NCBI RefSeq assembly: GCF_011745365.1
Contig: NW_024468913.1
Coordinates: forward strand, 806,001-870,000
Length of the DNA: 64,000 bases
Direction: 5' to 3'
Origin: Cryphonectria parasitica EP155
Lineage: Eukaryota > Ascomycota > Sordariomycetes > Diaporthales > Cryphonectriaceae
In this document: positions 1-11,752 of the stretch, in pieces
Layout: every line of letters starts with the position of its first letter
Numbering within the stretch: the stretch's first letter is position 1
The notes under the pieces: generated by a model
Databases searched by the model: none
What the model saw: the letters and a program-made list of their open reading frames with translations, nothing else
Told to the model about the DNA's origin: nothing
Program-made: the position numbers and the translations under genes

Positions 1-512
1 CAGTCGTTCCAAGCCCTCTCCAACTCGGATGCCTGTTTCACGTCATATGTCCTTTCCTTCAGGCTGGTCTTGTCGGCACTTTTCGGAACACCGCCCAGCA
101 GGCCCCTCGTCAAAGCCTCGTGAATGACCGACGCACCGGTCGCCAGGGTTTTCCTAGTCCCCAGCGTGCCCTTGTCGTATGATTCGGAAAGATTGGCTTC
201 GGCGAGGCTGACCATGATGCCCTGGAAGTTGTAGGACCAGAAGTCGGCCGGCAGGTCGCTCATCCCCGGTATCGTGAGAATGCATCGTGTGAGAAGAAGC
301 TGTAGCAACGGAGATGAGGATTTTGGACGATATGTTGGGCTAGAGGAGGGTCTCTGGAGTGATTCAGCCTCAGTGAAAGGGTAGCCGTATTCCCTGATGG
401 CATGGATATGCTTGAAGCTCTCAACTTCTCGATAGGTCTCATGGTGGTTGAGGATGTCGAAGAGGGCGTGGAGTTGGACTGGAGTGAGGGAGCCACTCGA
501 GTCTGAGGCCAT
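1..512 (-). CDS. PXB/PX-domain protein, LEC1-like (5' part, runs off left edge)
   Basis: The reading frame stays open from an ATG at 512-510 to the window edge, giving about 170 residues. It begins MASDSSGSLTPVQLHALFD, and a segment with DLPADFWSYNFQG and LSESYDKGTLGTRKTLATG follows. This pattern is what I recall of the fungal PX-associated (PXB) domain found N-terminal to a PX domain in yeast YPR097W/Lec1, a phosphoinositide-binding protein linked to ergosterol and lipid droplets. The PX domain itself would lie beyond the left edge, so I cannot see it. No intron is needed in the visible part. The start is the first ATG of the open frame and is followed directly by the conserved QLHALFDIL helix. 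The gene is divergent from the zinc-finger gene beginning at 1891. The family call rests on recognition of the N-terminal pattern only. Confidence 0.72.
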   Translation of the reverse strand, partial: MASDSSGSLTPVQLHALFDILNHHETYREVESFKHIHAIREYGYPFTEAESLQRPSSSPTYRPKSSSPLLQLLLTRCILTIPGMSDLPADFWSYNFQGIMVSLAEANLSESYDKGTLGTRKTLATGASVIHEALTRGLLGGVPKSADKTSLKERTYDVKQASELERAWND

Positions 513-1890
513 AGCGTCGATGTGGTCCTCCTCTTGAAGCAGGAACCTCGATAGTTGTCCGAGATATGACGCCCGATGTCTTTATGCTTAGGTATCAAGT
601 GCTGAGTGTGTGTTTTGAGGACTGTCACAGAGAACAGTGAGCATTGGCCATATGACCAGATAAATTCTGGTGTGATAGTTCTGCCTAGTTCTGACACTGG
701 GAAGAGAACTTTTGGGGGCATCCACACATGTGGAAAGAGGATATTGAGAGGTCAGGTTCAATAGAGATAGATGGCGGAGTGGCTGCAGCTTCAGGTTCCT
801 GATGCGCGTCGACGCGTCCAAATAGACAAATAGTGGGGTGAATAATAGACTGACTGGGAATTGATACATCAAGGGTATGTCCAAGGAGAAACAAGGTGAG
901 AGTGATGCAGTAGACTATCTTTGTCATGGGTAGGCTGCTTCCAAGAAGACCATCAAAGAGTCGAGTGGGTGTAGAAAGACAAGCTCACGATGCCAACCTC
1001 AAGTGAGAAGATGAGACGAGGCTTGACTGGACTATCTACATGTACGTAGATGCAGCCCTGGATAAGTAATTAGATCCAGGTAGGCAGAGAGAAAGTTTGC
1101 TCATGTGCAATCCACTGGAGCGAGAACGAGATCATGAGAAACAGTTGAACGGCACGCTCGTTCCACCGCCCAAAACCTCAAGTTCTCAAAGAGAGAGAGA
1201 GAGAGAGGTACGTCTTCGAGTCTGTCTTTCTGATGAGCTGGTAACCCAGATTGACCGTGCGTATGCTTTATGAGACAAGCAGAAGCACAATACGCCTGAG
1301 ATATCACAGGATGTACGTCAAGAAGAATGATGGTCTCCGAAGAACAAGAAGGACGCCGTGCCTTCAAGAGCCAGCAAGTGATGGACCCTCTTTTGAGACA
1401 GGGTAGTCAAACACGAGATGAAGAAGAAATCGCGGGAAGGTGTTGGCTCCGGAACTCGGCTGAGTTTATCTTGCATCACCCCCAGAAACAGAGTTTAGGG
1501 CATAGAATGAACCAAAAGTTGAGGTGGGAAAAGAGACTTGAGTATCAATACGAGGAAATAGGAAGATGACCTCACCGACCTCAGCACTGTGCTGGGATCT
1601 GTAAAGGCCGTCGTCACTGTACTGCTAGGGCAGGACCCCCTGCCGCCCTGCTGGGATGGCTTGTTGCTACTACAGTCCAAATCCAGGTTAGCGTGAATCT
1701 ATCGCGTTTGTATCGCCTACGGCAAGGTTGGGGGCCAGGCTTGAGGCCCTGCTAGAGACTCTGCTTTGACTTTGGCTTTTCGACATCGAGCTAGCCACCA
1801 GCTCAAGCACCACCGACAACGATTTCCAGCTCTCATCGCCACGCGCAACACGCCCAGGCCGTCTATTTACCATTTCACATCATTGACAAG
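513..1890. other. Intergenic, divergent promoter region
   Basis: This 1.4-kb stretch separates two divergent genes. Short open frames occur but have neither recognisable domains nor coding-like composition. A GA dinucleotide run lies near 1190-1207. I see nothing else in it. Confidence 0.5.
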
Positions 1891-3151
1891 ATGGGCAAGA
1901 AGAAGCGCGGTCATCCCAACGTCGAGGAGCTTCTCCAGCGACCGTGGTGCTACTACTGTGAGCTCCCACTCCCTGGCTGGGCTGCCCGTTCGCGCGCAGC
2001 AGCAGCGCATCTAGCTCTGGCTGACCATTGGTTCCTGCAGGCGAACGTGATTTCGAAGATCTCAAGCTTCTCATCTCCCATCAGAAGGCCAAGCATTTCA
2101 AGTGCGACCGATGTGGCCGAAGACTGAATACCGCTGGAGGCAAGTCACTCGTATTCTCTCTACGGCCCAAGCATACACACTACCTGACGATCAGCGTTGG
2201 CTGACGGTATCGCCCACAGGTCTCTCCGTGCACATGAACCAGGTCCATAAGGAATCGCTGTCCCACGTCGAAAATGCCCTGCCTAACCGACAAGCGCTGG
2301 ATGTGGAGATCTTTGGAATGGAGGGCTTGCCTGAAGAAGTCAGGAAGCAACACGAGGAGCGCATCGTGAAAAACTACTTTGATGCCCAGAGAGAGCGATT
2401 CGAGGCTACTGGAAACCCGCCACCTGGTGAAGGCCGACCCTCGAAAAAGATCAAGATCGAGGCACCCGAGGATTTGAAGAAGAGGTTTGCCGAATTCAGG
2501 GCGAGGAAAGCCGCTGTCAAAGCGACCGGTGCCAGCGCCGCTCCAGGTCCCGTGCCGGGCAATGCACAAAGCCCCGGCCAGACTGGCAGCCCAGGTACAT
2601 TCGTAAGTCCAAACACAACCTCTATAATTTTGTTCCCTCTCTCGGGTATCGTGCTTACATACCCCAAGAACTCTCCCTTCAATCCACCTTCGGCATATGG
2701 CCAACCAGGCTACCCGAACTACCCAGCGAATGGCGCTCCCCCTCCAGCCGGCTACAACCAATACGCTCCGTCCAACCTTCCCGCACGACCTCCCTCTCTC
2801 CCGACCGCGCCAAACCTGCCCCAGCGACCTGGCTATCCAGCAAATTACTATCCCGGCCAAGCCCCACCCGCAGGCTACCCGGCTGGCGGAGGCGCATCAA
2901 CGGTGGACGAGCTCGTGGCTGGTGGAGTACGCCAGGGAGACGATATCGACAAGCTCATCCGTATGGCGGAGGCCGGCATCAAGCCCGCCAAGACACCTAC
3001 GGACGGTGCTGCTGCTGCTCCTCCTGCAGAGGGCGCCGAGAAGAAGTCGAAGAAGGAGAAGGGTCGCATGATATATGCCGATACGGATTTCAGTCCTGAA
3101 GAGAAGATGGCCATGATGCCCAGGTACCAGTGGCAGTCCTTGGAGGCATAA
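1891..3151 (+). CDS. BuGZ/ZNF207-like double C2H2 zinc-finger protein
   Basis: Exons are 1891-1957, 2041-2139, 2220-2602 and 2669-3151, giving 343 aa. Two adjacent C2H2 fingers sit near the N-terminus, with ligands C20/C23/H36/H41 and C44/C47/H60/H65, and are followed by VHKESL and an EIFGMEGLPEE segment. This order (basic start MGKKKR, WCYYC, HQKAKHFKC, VHKE, GMEG-P) is that of animal BuGZ/ZNF207, which binds microtubules and the checkpoint protein Bub3. The middle (about residues 180-260) is rich in Pro, Gly, Tyr and Ala and looks disordered. The tail is basic and ends near MMPRYQWQ. The second intron (2140-2219) has a GC donor (GCAAGT), and the only frame that rebuilds the second finger uses it. 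The third intron is 66 bp and stays in frame, so the protein would also read through if it were retained. The role in fungi is inferred from the family. Confidence 0.85.
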
Positions 3152-4063
3152 CGCGCAGCAGGTCCTCTGCTGGGAGGCAAAGAAGGCAGAGGGAGAGAGG
3201 CAGAACTGCCACAAAGGTAGAGCAAGATGGTGCAGATCCCTACTGGCAAAGCCCCAGAGGCAGGCAGTCTGAAGAGGATGCTCCTTCAAAAGCCGTGACG
3301 GCTTTCCAGGTTGTCCATCCTCTGAGGCGGGCGCACGGGACTCGACGAATCAGCTAGGCAGACCTGTGTACCAGCTGTTGGATGAAGCAGAGCTTCTAGC
3401 GGAATTCTATCTGAAACTTTCGCTCATTGCAGCTACGAGCAAACTTTTTCATGCTGAACATCTCGCTTCTCATATCTTTTCGACGCATATGTGAGGGGAA
3501 GTTCGGAAGTACGGAAGCATGCCTCAGATGTCGGTCTTTTCAGATCCGCAATTAAACACAAATGAGAGGGTGCGAGGCGGGTGGGCGGGAAGGAAGGAGA
3601 GAAAACAAGAGAGGAAAAAGAGAGGCGGATAGAACAACGAGCCCAAGCCGCGGAGATGCATTTCACACGAAGCTACCACTGTAGTCTCAGCAAAACGCCT
3701 TGTCTCGTTGAAGTTGGACAACTCGGTCTTTTTGGAAATCGGCGGATTCATGGTAGGCCCTGGCTCCTTAAATCCGCCAGAGGATTTTGGCGCCCCTGTT
3801 GAAATTCGACTATTAGCCCAGACAAGAATACAATCGTACTTTTTAGCAGAAAGATCCAGGCATAAAACACGCCATATGAGCGGACGAATTGTTTCCGAAA
3901 AACACCGAGCTTATCAGCTGGCTGGCAATGTTTACAGCGGCATCACGACAGTCCTGTGTAACTTGCCTGATTCGTATAAGAGGTTTGCAGCTCTCGTGCG
4001 CATAATACAGCAATTGCAGCCATTTATTTATGAAGAAGAATCTCAAAGCACACTCCACACAAT
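3152..4063. other. Intergenic
   Basis: No supportable gene. Short frames here overlap on both strands without domains. Confidence 0.5.
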
Positions 4064-5946
4064 ATGACGATAAGAACCAGCATGACGACGCAGACAACGG
4101 CCGCAACCGCGACTGGCGGAGACAATTCACTCTCACTGAGAGCAACTCACTCCCTCCCACCCAGCCTCCCATCCAACATCCTTCAGCGCTTCCCCAAGCT
4201 CGATCACGCCCAGGCTGGCCACATCCGGCATTTCCACAACCTCGCAAACCAACTGGACGGAGAATGGCGCCACATGGGCTCCTTGGACCCCGGCCAGGAG
4301 AACTTCCAGGCCTACCGGTACCAGCTCGCAACCATGGCCTACGCAGCAGGCGTCGCCCACTACCACCGCCTCCCAGCCCTGCGCTCCATCTTTCGCACGC
4401 TGTTTGAGCAGCTCATCCACAAGATGTTGAGGCGAGACGTGTGGGGGTACTGGTACCTGACGTCCCAGTCGGGCAAGCTCATGGACCCCGACCTCACAGA
4501 GCTGCGCAGGCCGTGGCCGGACCCCGTGTGCAGAGAGAACATCATGTACTCGGGCCACCTGCTCCTCATGGTCAGCCTGCACGCGATGCTGTTCGACTCG
4601 GACAAGTACGAGGCCGCCGGCGCGCTCACGTTCGACTGGAACCCCATGCTCTGGGGCCTGGGCAGCGAGACGTTCCCGTACCACCGCAGCTCGCTGCAGA
4701 GGGCCATCCTGGACGAGATGGAGCGCAGCGGCTGGATGGGCGTGTGCTGCGAGCCCAACGTCGTCTTCATCATCTGCAACCAGTTCCCCCTCATCGCCAT
4801 GCGCTACAACGACGTGCGGGACGGGACGGACGTCGTGCGCGGCGTGCTGGACAAGTACAAGGCGGCGTGGCGGGACAAGAACGGCGGCTTCACGCGCCCT
4901 GGCCCGGTGGGCGGTGATGATCTTGTCTGCTTCTGGCGGGTGCGGCAGGATGCGGTTGTGCCCAACGTGTGGGGGGTCTCTACGAACGCTTGGGCCTGTG
5001 CGTTTATGAACTCTTGGAACTCGGACTTCGTGCACGAGGTCTTCCCGAGACTGGTCAGAGGGTACCTGACAAGGCATCCTGACGGGAGAGTTGGCCTGAA
5101 TAACAGCTCGGTGGCGAAGGAGATTCGGGCTCATCATACCCCAAAGGACGGTGGAGAGGAAGCAGAGGCCTCAGCTGGTCTGACCAACACGCCACAAACC
5201 CTCGCAGAAGCATCTGGCAAGACCCAGAAAGGCCCGTCCGAGCACAAGATCCAGACGCCCATGGGCATTCTCGCGGAAGCGACAGACTTTGGCTTCACGA
5301 TGCAGTGGGTTTCAGAGCTGGCTCCTTTTCCGTCATCTTCCAACGAAACCGACATCGTGGCAGGGCTGCTGAAACATGCAGACACATATATGAATCCTTC
5401 CTGGGAGAACGGAGGGCTATTTTACCCGCGCAAGGACGGCGCCGTCCAGGACGAAGACGGCAACTGGGTCGGCGTGGATCCGTACACTGGGAACGCAGCC
5501 ATTGCCTACGGCCGTCTGAACGTGAGGGACGGGCAGAAGAAGATGTGGGAGGAGCCCTGGGCTAAAGACGGCCACCACGCGCACTATCCTGTTGTTGAAG
5601 GCGTCGACCTCTCTGCTGGGGTGGACTTTCTCCGAGGCAGGTGGGATGAGGAGGTCGGGGCCCTGGCGGTCACGATGAGGACTTGGGATGGTACGAAAAC
5701 AGAGTAAGCACACTATTTCCAGAGTCCTACCCTCCTTGATGCAGTCACGTGCTTGGAGTGAGACACTGACTTTACTACTTTCACAGAGTTGCCCTTCACG
5801 TACAAAACCTATCATCTGGTCTTTATGGGGTGTATGAGTCTGGCGAGCTTGTGGAGGTCAAGCCGGTAGAGACAGGAGATGCAATTTCCTTGGTGGTAAA
5901 AGTCGGAGGCGATGAGGTCGACGTGGTACTTCTCAGGCAGGACTGA
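4064..5946 (+). CDS. Linalool dehydratase/isomerase-fold protein (Ldi family)
   Basis: Two exons (4064-5703, 5787-5946) encode about 599 aa. Features resembling the bacterial linalool dehydratase/isomerase (LinD) family include the alpha/alpha-barrel-like repeats, a WGYWYLTS segment near residue 127, a YSGHLLLM helix near 162 (H165), and cysteines at 228, 229 and 238. In LinD two active-site cysteines (171 and 180) are nine residues apart, and C229/C238 here have the same spacing. There is no signal peptide, so the enzyme is probably cytosolic. The second exon adds about 53 residues of beta-strand character (LHVQNLSSGLYGVYESGELVE begins it), resembling an accessory beta-domain. Without the intron the protein would stop at 5707. 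The substrate is unknown, and fungal members of this family have not, to my knowledge, been shown to convert linalool. An ATG at 4082 is an alternative start. Confidence 0.75.
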
Positions 5947-7096
5947 AGAAGGCCATATTGCGACTGTTCATACTCAAATGGCTGTGTGAAAGAGTAAGTA
6001 AGCTAGGTGTGTCTGAAAGTTACTTCGCCATGAGAAATACTATTTGAAATGGAAAATCTCAGTCTTGACCACTAAGGACCATTTCAATATGGTCTAAGGA
6101 TGCTCTTCTGTTGTCTATATTTGTGTCAATAGAATATTCATCTAGGACCATTCAAGATCATACAATTTCCATGTTCCTCATGTAAATCAATACGTGTTGC
6201 AAGTAATAATGCCAGTGATGTCTTTTGTGACCAGCACATCACAAATATCCGGTCAGGTTGGAGCGTAACGTTGATTCCCTCTCAGCCCTATGCAAGATGA
6301 ACCCGGAAATTGATTCAGGCCTACATAATTACTTGTACATCCATTGCGGAGAAACGGGAAAAGGGCAAGAATCCCAAGCACACTTGCGCATTGGCGGCTA
6401 AATACAAACAACCGACTGCAATTGCTTTCCCTCGCTGCAAATTCCCCCGGCGCCTCCCCACAATCCTTTTCTCATCCACCACCTCTCGCCTGAACTTAAA
6501 AGCTTGCACTGGCGATGATTCTCTTGACAACGGATGCTGGTTACGACAAGGTCGATCTAAGTACCCCCAGCGGATCTTTTCTACCCCTCGGGTCCAGTGT
6601 CTTGTCAAACCCCCCAAAGTCTTTTCCTCACCCTTGACCTCGCCTTGGCATGTTCTTCTCTTTACCCGAAAGCCCGGTTAGCCCTGGGTGCGGTCACCGC
6701 CCTAGGGAGGGGGGTAATGCATATGGGGCCAGGGAACAACTCTGAAATTGAGTTTATCCAGCGGCTTGGTACTACCCAACACTATGAAATGACCCGCAAG
6801 GGCATGTGGTAGGTAACATGGTGTACATGCTACGATGACAATCATTTCCCTACGCTCATGATCTCGTCGTGGAGCTATTGGCTAGCGGATCCTGGGGAAG
6901 CGAGGCCGAGGGTCTGGCACATGTATGTATGTTATACATGTATATGTGTGTAGATATATATATAATATAATACAGTCGCCTCTCCTCTCATCATGACTTG
7001 CAAAGTCATGAGGTCTTTCCATGCTCCTGGGCTGCGTGTGGCCAAACACTTGGTATTTATATCCCACCACCACCAAGCAGGCACCCTCCAAGAACG
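5947..7096. other. Intergenic, upstream of GH115 gene
   Basis: No gene recognised. A TA-rich run (about 6951-6972) and a TATTTATAT box at 7053-7061 lie upstream of the GH115 start, but the latter is only about 40 bp from the ATG. Confidence 0.4.
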
Positions 7097-10000
7097 ATGA
7101 GGCCCGCCTTAGCTCTCTTGCTCTCGACTGCTACGGGCCTCGTGGCTGCCCTGGGTCAGAAGCCTGTGGTAGCCTTCAATGGCTCTGCTGGCGACTTCCA
7201 GATAGCAGGAGGGTCCCTCTCGAGAGGCCAGATCATTGTCTCGGAGAATGACTACTGGGGTGTCATCAGAGCAGCCGGTGATTTGGCCGTCGATTTCGGC
7301 AGAGTGACCGGAACGAATTATACCCTTAGCACGGACTCGAGGCTGAGCAGCTCCAACGCTACCTATGTTGACTCTCCTTCTGGATTTAGCAATAGCAGCA
7401 CAAGCAGTGTCTCGGCGGCGGTGTACAGTTTCAACCCTGTGAACAACAGGAATAATACATTTGTATGAGAGGAGTCTCTAGCCCTCAAACAAGTAAAACC
7501 CTTCACTCCTGGCTAACTAGAAGCGTTCAGTATTCCACCACCGCACCAGAGAATTTCACTGGCCCAGCCTATTCAGCAGCCTCGCCCTCGTCAGTGGTGA
7601 TCATAGCAGGCACCATCGGCAACAACACTCTCATCGACAGCCTCATCACCTCAGGCGCTCTCGACGTATCTAATATCACAGGGAGATGGGAATCCTTCCT
7701 CTCCCAGCTCGTAGCCAACCCGGCCCCTGGCGTATCTCAGGCTCTCGTCATCGCCGGCTCCGACCCGCGCGGCACCATCTACGGCCTCTACGACGTCTCA
7801 GAGCAGATAGGCGTGTCCCCATGGTACTTCTGGGCCGACTCCCCGCCCCGACAGCGCTCGACCATCTACGTGCCCGCCGGGACATCCAAGGTGCAGGGTC
7901 CGCCCTCGGTCAAGTATCGCGGCCTCTTCCTCAACGACGAGCAGCCGGGGCTGACGAACTGGGTGGCAACCAACTTTGCCGACGCCTTCAACGGCGCCGC
8001 TGGGTACGGCCCGGGCATGTACGCGCACGTGCTGGAGCTCATCCTGCGGCTGCGCGCCAACTACCTCTGGCCAGCGGTGTGGGCGTCCATGTTCGAGGTC
8101 GACTTTGCCGAGAACCAGCCGCTGGCGGACGCGTACGAGGTGGTGTTGGGCAGCTCGCACACGGAACCGCTGATGCGTGCGCAGAACGAGTTTGGAAATT
8201 TCTACCCGGGGCCCTGGGCGTATAACCTGAACAATGCGACCATCGACGAGTACTTTCGGTACGGCGTGCAGAGGGCAAAGCCGTATGCGCGAAATTCGCT
8301 GTGGACCATGGGCATGAGAGGCACAGGAGATACGGCCATCGAAGGGCTCGGGTCGGCTGCCATTGTCGGCATGCTGGAGACGCTGGTTCAGAACCAGCAG
8401 ACCATCATCAGCCAGGGGCTGGACGGGGTCAACATCTCGACGGTGCCACAGATGTGGTGTCTGTACAAGGAGGTGCAGAATTACTTCTTCGAGGGACTGC
8501 AGGTGCCCGAGGATATTACACTGCTGTGGGCCGACGACAACTGGGGCAACGTGAGGAGGTTCCCACTTAGCAACGAGACGAGCAGAGCGGGTGGTGCAGG
8601 CGTGTATTACCACTTCGACTACGTGGGTGACCCCAGGGATTACAAGTGGATCAACACGGTGCAGTTGACCAAGACTGCTGAGCAGGTTAGTACTCCTCCT
8701 CCCCTCCAAGGGTTTTTCCTCTTTCTTTTCTTGCAAGGGAGAAGAGACTTAACGTATAACAGATGCATATGGCCTATGCCCGCGGTGCAGATCGCATCTG
8801 GATCGTCAACGTGGGCGACCTAAAGCCTCTCGAGGTCCCCATCAACCACTTCATGGACATGGCCTATGACGCCGACCTGTGGGATGTCTACAGCACCCAA
8901 GACTGGGCCACGGCATGGGCGGCGCGTGAATTCGGCTCCGAGACGGCCTCTGACGTCTCGAGCATCATGCTCCAGTACGGGATGATGGCCAACCGCCGGA
9001 AGTTCGAGCTCATCGAGCCCGAGACATATTCCGTCCTCAACTACGACGAGGGCGACAGGGTGATGGCACAGTGGGCCGATCTGGAGTCTCGTGCGCAGAC
9101 CATCTACGACAGCCTAGACGCGAGCGAGCAGCCTGCCTTTTTCCAGATGGTATTGCACCCGATCCAGGCCGGCAGCATTGTGAACCAGATCTATATCGGA
9201 GCCGAGAAGAACATGCTGTATGCCGGCCAGAAGAGAAACGCGGCCAACACTGTCATGATGAATGTCATTGCGCTGTCTGGCGCGGACGCCAACCTGACAG
9301 GCTATTGGGATATGATGCTGGACGGGAAGTGGGAGCATATACTGGACCGTAAGTACTGCTGACTGCCCAACTACCACGGACAAGGGGAAGATACCTGACT
9401 GAGTGACTGACTTCACAACAGAGACGCACGTTGGCTACGACGGCTACTGGCAGCAGCCCATGCGGAACACCCTCCCCTCCATGACTTATGTCCAGTCTCA
9501 GCGCGTCTCCCTCGCTGGTCACGTCGGGATCGGTGTCGAAGGACAAAACGCCACGGTCCAAGGTGATGACCAGTGGCACACCAACAGTGACAACAACCTC
9601 ACGGTGCCGGTGATGGAACCCTATGGCCCGAGCACGCGCTACTTCGAGGTCTTCTCGCGTGGCACCAAGAACTGCACATGGACCGCAACGCCTCTGGCCA
9701 ACTATGTCAGTCTGTCGCAGACTACTGGCAGCGTAAGTCCTGATGGCAGCGGTGATACGCGCGTGTACATCAGCGTCGATTGGGCCAACGCCCCTGCCGC
9801 ACCTAGCACAACGACAGTCAATATCAACGTGACCAACAGCTGCCGAGGTCTGGACAAGTATGCCTACTCGCTTCCGCTGGTCCAGGTGCCCGTGTCCAAC
9901 CACGTCCCGGCGCCGAGCTTCATCGCAGGCTTCGTCGAGTCTGACAAGCACGTCGCCATCGACGCACCCAGCTACCAAGCCATCGTGCCAGGTGCTTCAT

Positions 10001-10575
10001 CAGGCGCAACAGTGATCAACGGCTCCTCCGCCGGCAATGTGACATACCAGACCTTCAAGGGCCTCTCCCGAACGGGCGATGCAGTCGGCCTGATCCCGCA
10101 GGACACGGAGAAATTGACCACCGACCAGGCGCCTGCTCTTGAATACCAGCTGTACCTCTTCACCAACACATCCCAGGCCAACGTGACAGTCTGGATCAGC
10201 CCGAGCCAGAACTACCTGGGCGACGGCAACCCGCTTCAATACGCCATCGCGCTGTTCCCCGCAGGCGACACGCCCAACAACGTCACGGTGGTGTCGCCTG
10301 TTGGGCCTAGCATCGGCACCAACATGCCTGCTGGCTGGGGATATGCCGTAGCAGACGGCGTCTGGGGCAAGACGACGAACCTCACGACGACGAGCTTCGA
10401 CGTCCCACAGGAGGGCGCCTACACACTGAGGATCTGGGCGCTGATGCCCAGTGTCATCGTGCAAAAGATCATCGTGGATCTGGGCGGTGTGAGGCCGAGC
10501 TACCTTGGCCCACCACAGAGCTTCCTGGTGGGCAAGGATCAGCTAGGGGAATATAACGGGACGAGCGTCTTGTAG
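7097..10575 (+). CDS. GH115 xylan alpha-1,2-glucuronidase, secreted
   Basis: Exons are 7097-7462, 7531-8685, 8763-9348 and 9422-10575, giving 1086 aa, the usual size for the family or slightly longer. It starts with a signal peptide (MRPALALLLSTATGLVAALG). The body carries GH115 hallmarks: SDPRGTIYGLYDVSEQIGVS, PWYFWADSPP, KYRGLFLNDEQPGL, LRANYLWPAVW, GMRGTGDTAI, LLWADDNWGN and GGAGVYYHFDYVG. The C-terminal half contains beta-sandwich sequence of the GH115_C type. The enzyme removes 4-O-methyl-glucuronic acid from internal and terminal xylose units of glucuronoxylan and works outside the cell. Many NxS/T sites fit a glycosylated secreted protein. The ATG at 7097 is chosen because the signal peptide follows at once. 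Its neighbours are not an obvious xylan cluster, though CE5, GH3 and GH2 genes occur later in the window. Confidence 0.93.
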
Positions 10576-11752
10576 ATCAAACGGTAGTACAGATAGATGT
10601 AGCTGGATTGCAGTCTCGATTCAGTTTCTTGGTCCATGTCACATCACTCATCTTGCCTTGTCTTTTTCGTAGGTGTTGCTGCTGCTGTTGCTGGGGCGGT
10701 GAGAGGACGAAAACACGTGGGACCAGAGCAAAGAAGAGACGTGTTGTCCTACCAATGAGCTTCTTGTCAGTTGTGAATGAAGGAGAGGGACCCTTCGAAG
10801 CACACGTGGTGGCATGCTGCTCGCATGGCGATAACTGCGGGTAGGTGAAGAAGATAGGGTCGGTGTCCCCGTCGATGCGTTGTGAATACTACAGTGTATG
10901 GTACCTAGGGTTGTATACTTACATGGTAAGGCTATAGCAGCAGCATCCCCCAAGACGACCCCTGACTTCACTCTAACATAGTCTCATTTGAAATAGGTTA
11001 AGAAATGCTAGTGCATTCACTACAGGGGACTCAGGGGGTCCGTGTTCAGGCCGTGTTCAGGCCCTGTAGCGTGGAGTTTATCGTCTGGGGCGGCAAGGCA
11101 TGGGTGGACCAGCCAAGCTGCACAGAACCCCAGGCCCCCTGCAGCGCTTGGGCGCCCTGCGCAGCTAGCCTGCCACTACGGCAGCCTGCCAGCGTTGCCT
11201 GGGGTAACCGAGGCCCACTTTCAAAATATTGATCCACAGACTGGGCAAGCATCGGAGAATGGGAGATGGCAAAGAGAAATAGACCCCCGTCGTCTTCATG
11301 CAAAAGCTCAACGCTCCAGCGCAGAGAAAGCACTGACTACGTTGGAAGTCCTTGCCAACGCGCCTCTGCGTCTCAACCGGACCCGACGTCACGTATTTCC
11401 TACTCCGGGAGCTCGCTCCTTCCTGACCTTCACACACTCTCTCTCTCTCGAGCGGTCAACATCGGTTGAGCATTCCAACTCCGTGCCTCATCGGTCTCTT
11501 TTCCATTTTCCTCCCCTTCTTTCACCCTCACTTGTCCATGTACCAGAAACATCTCTTTGTTCATCCAGTACTCCACCCCCCCTCTACGGGTTCGATTCGA
11601 CTCCTCCACGACTCTTGCTGTCCCTAGCTCATCTCGTCTCCGTTCTTCAACCTCAAGAGTCGACTCCCGAGGCTGGACCAGAGAGGACAGACCACATTCC
11701 ATTCCAGCTGTCAACCCATGAGACATTGAACCGCCCCCAGTCGAAAGTCGAG
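10576..11752. other. Intergenic, kinesin upstream region
   Basis: No gene supported. A CTG-rich short repeat (about 10674-10693) occurs downstream of GH115. A pyrimidine-rich stretch (about 11435-11650) precedes the kinesin start and probably lies in its promoter or 5'UTR. Confidence 0.45.

Noticed and set aside
4133..5137. Long minus-strand open frame (334 codons) opposite the Ldi-type gene
   Set aside because: It is the antisense shadow of GC-rich codons. It is rich in Arg, Val, His and Ala with no domain, while the plus strand gives a clear family.
7798..8736. Minus-strand open frame (312 codons) opposite GH115
   Set aside because: Antisense shadow without any domain. The GH115 frame explains the region fully.
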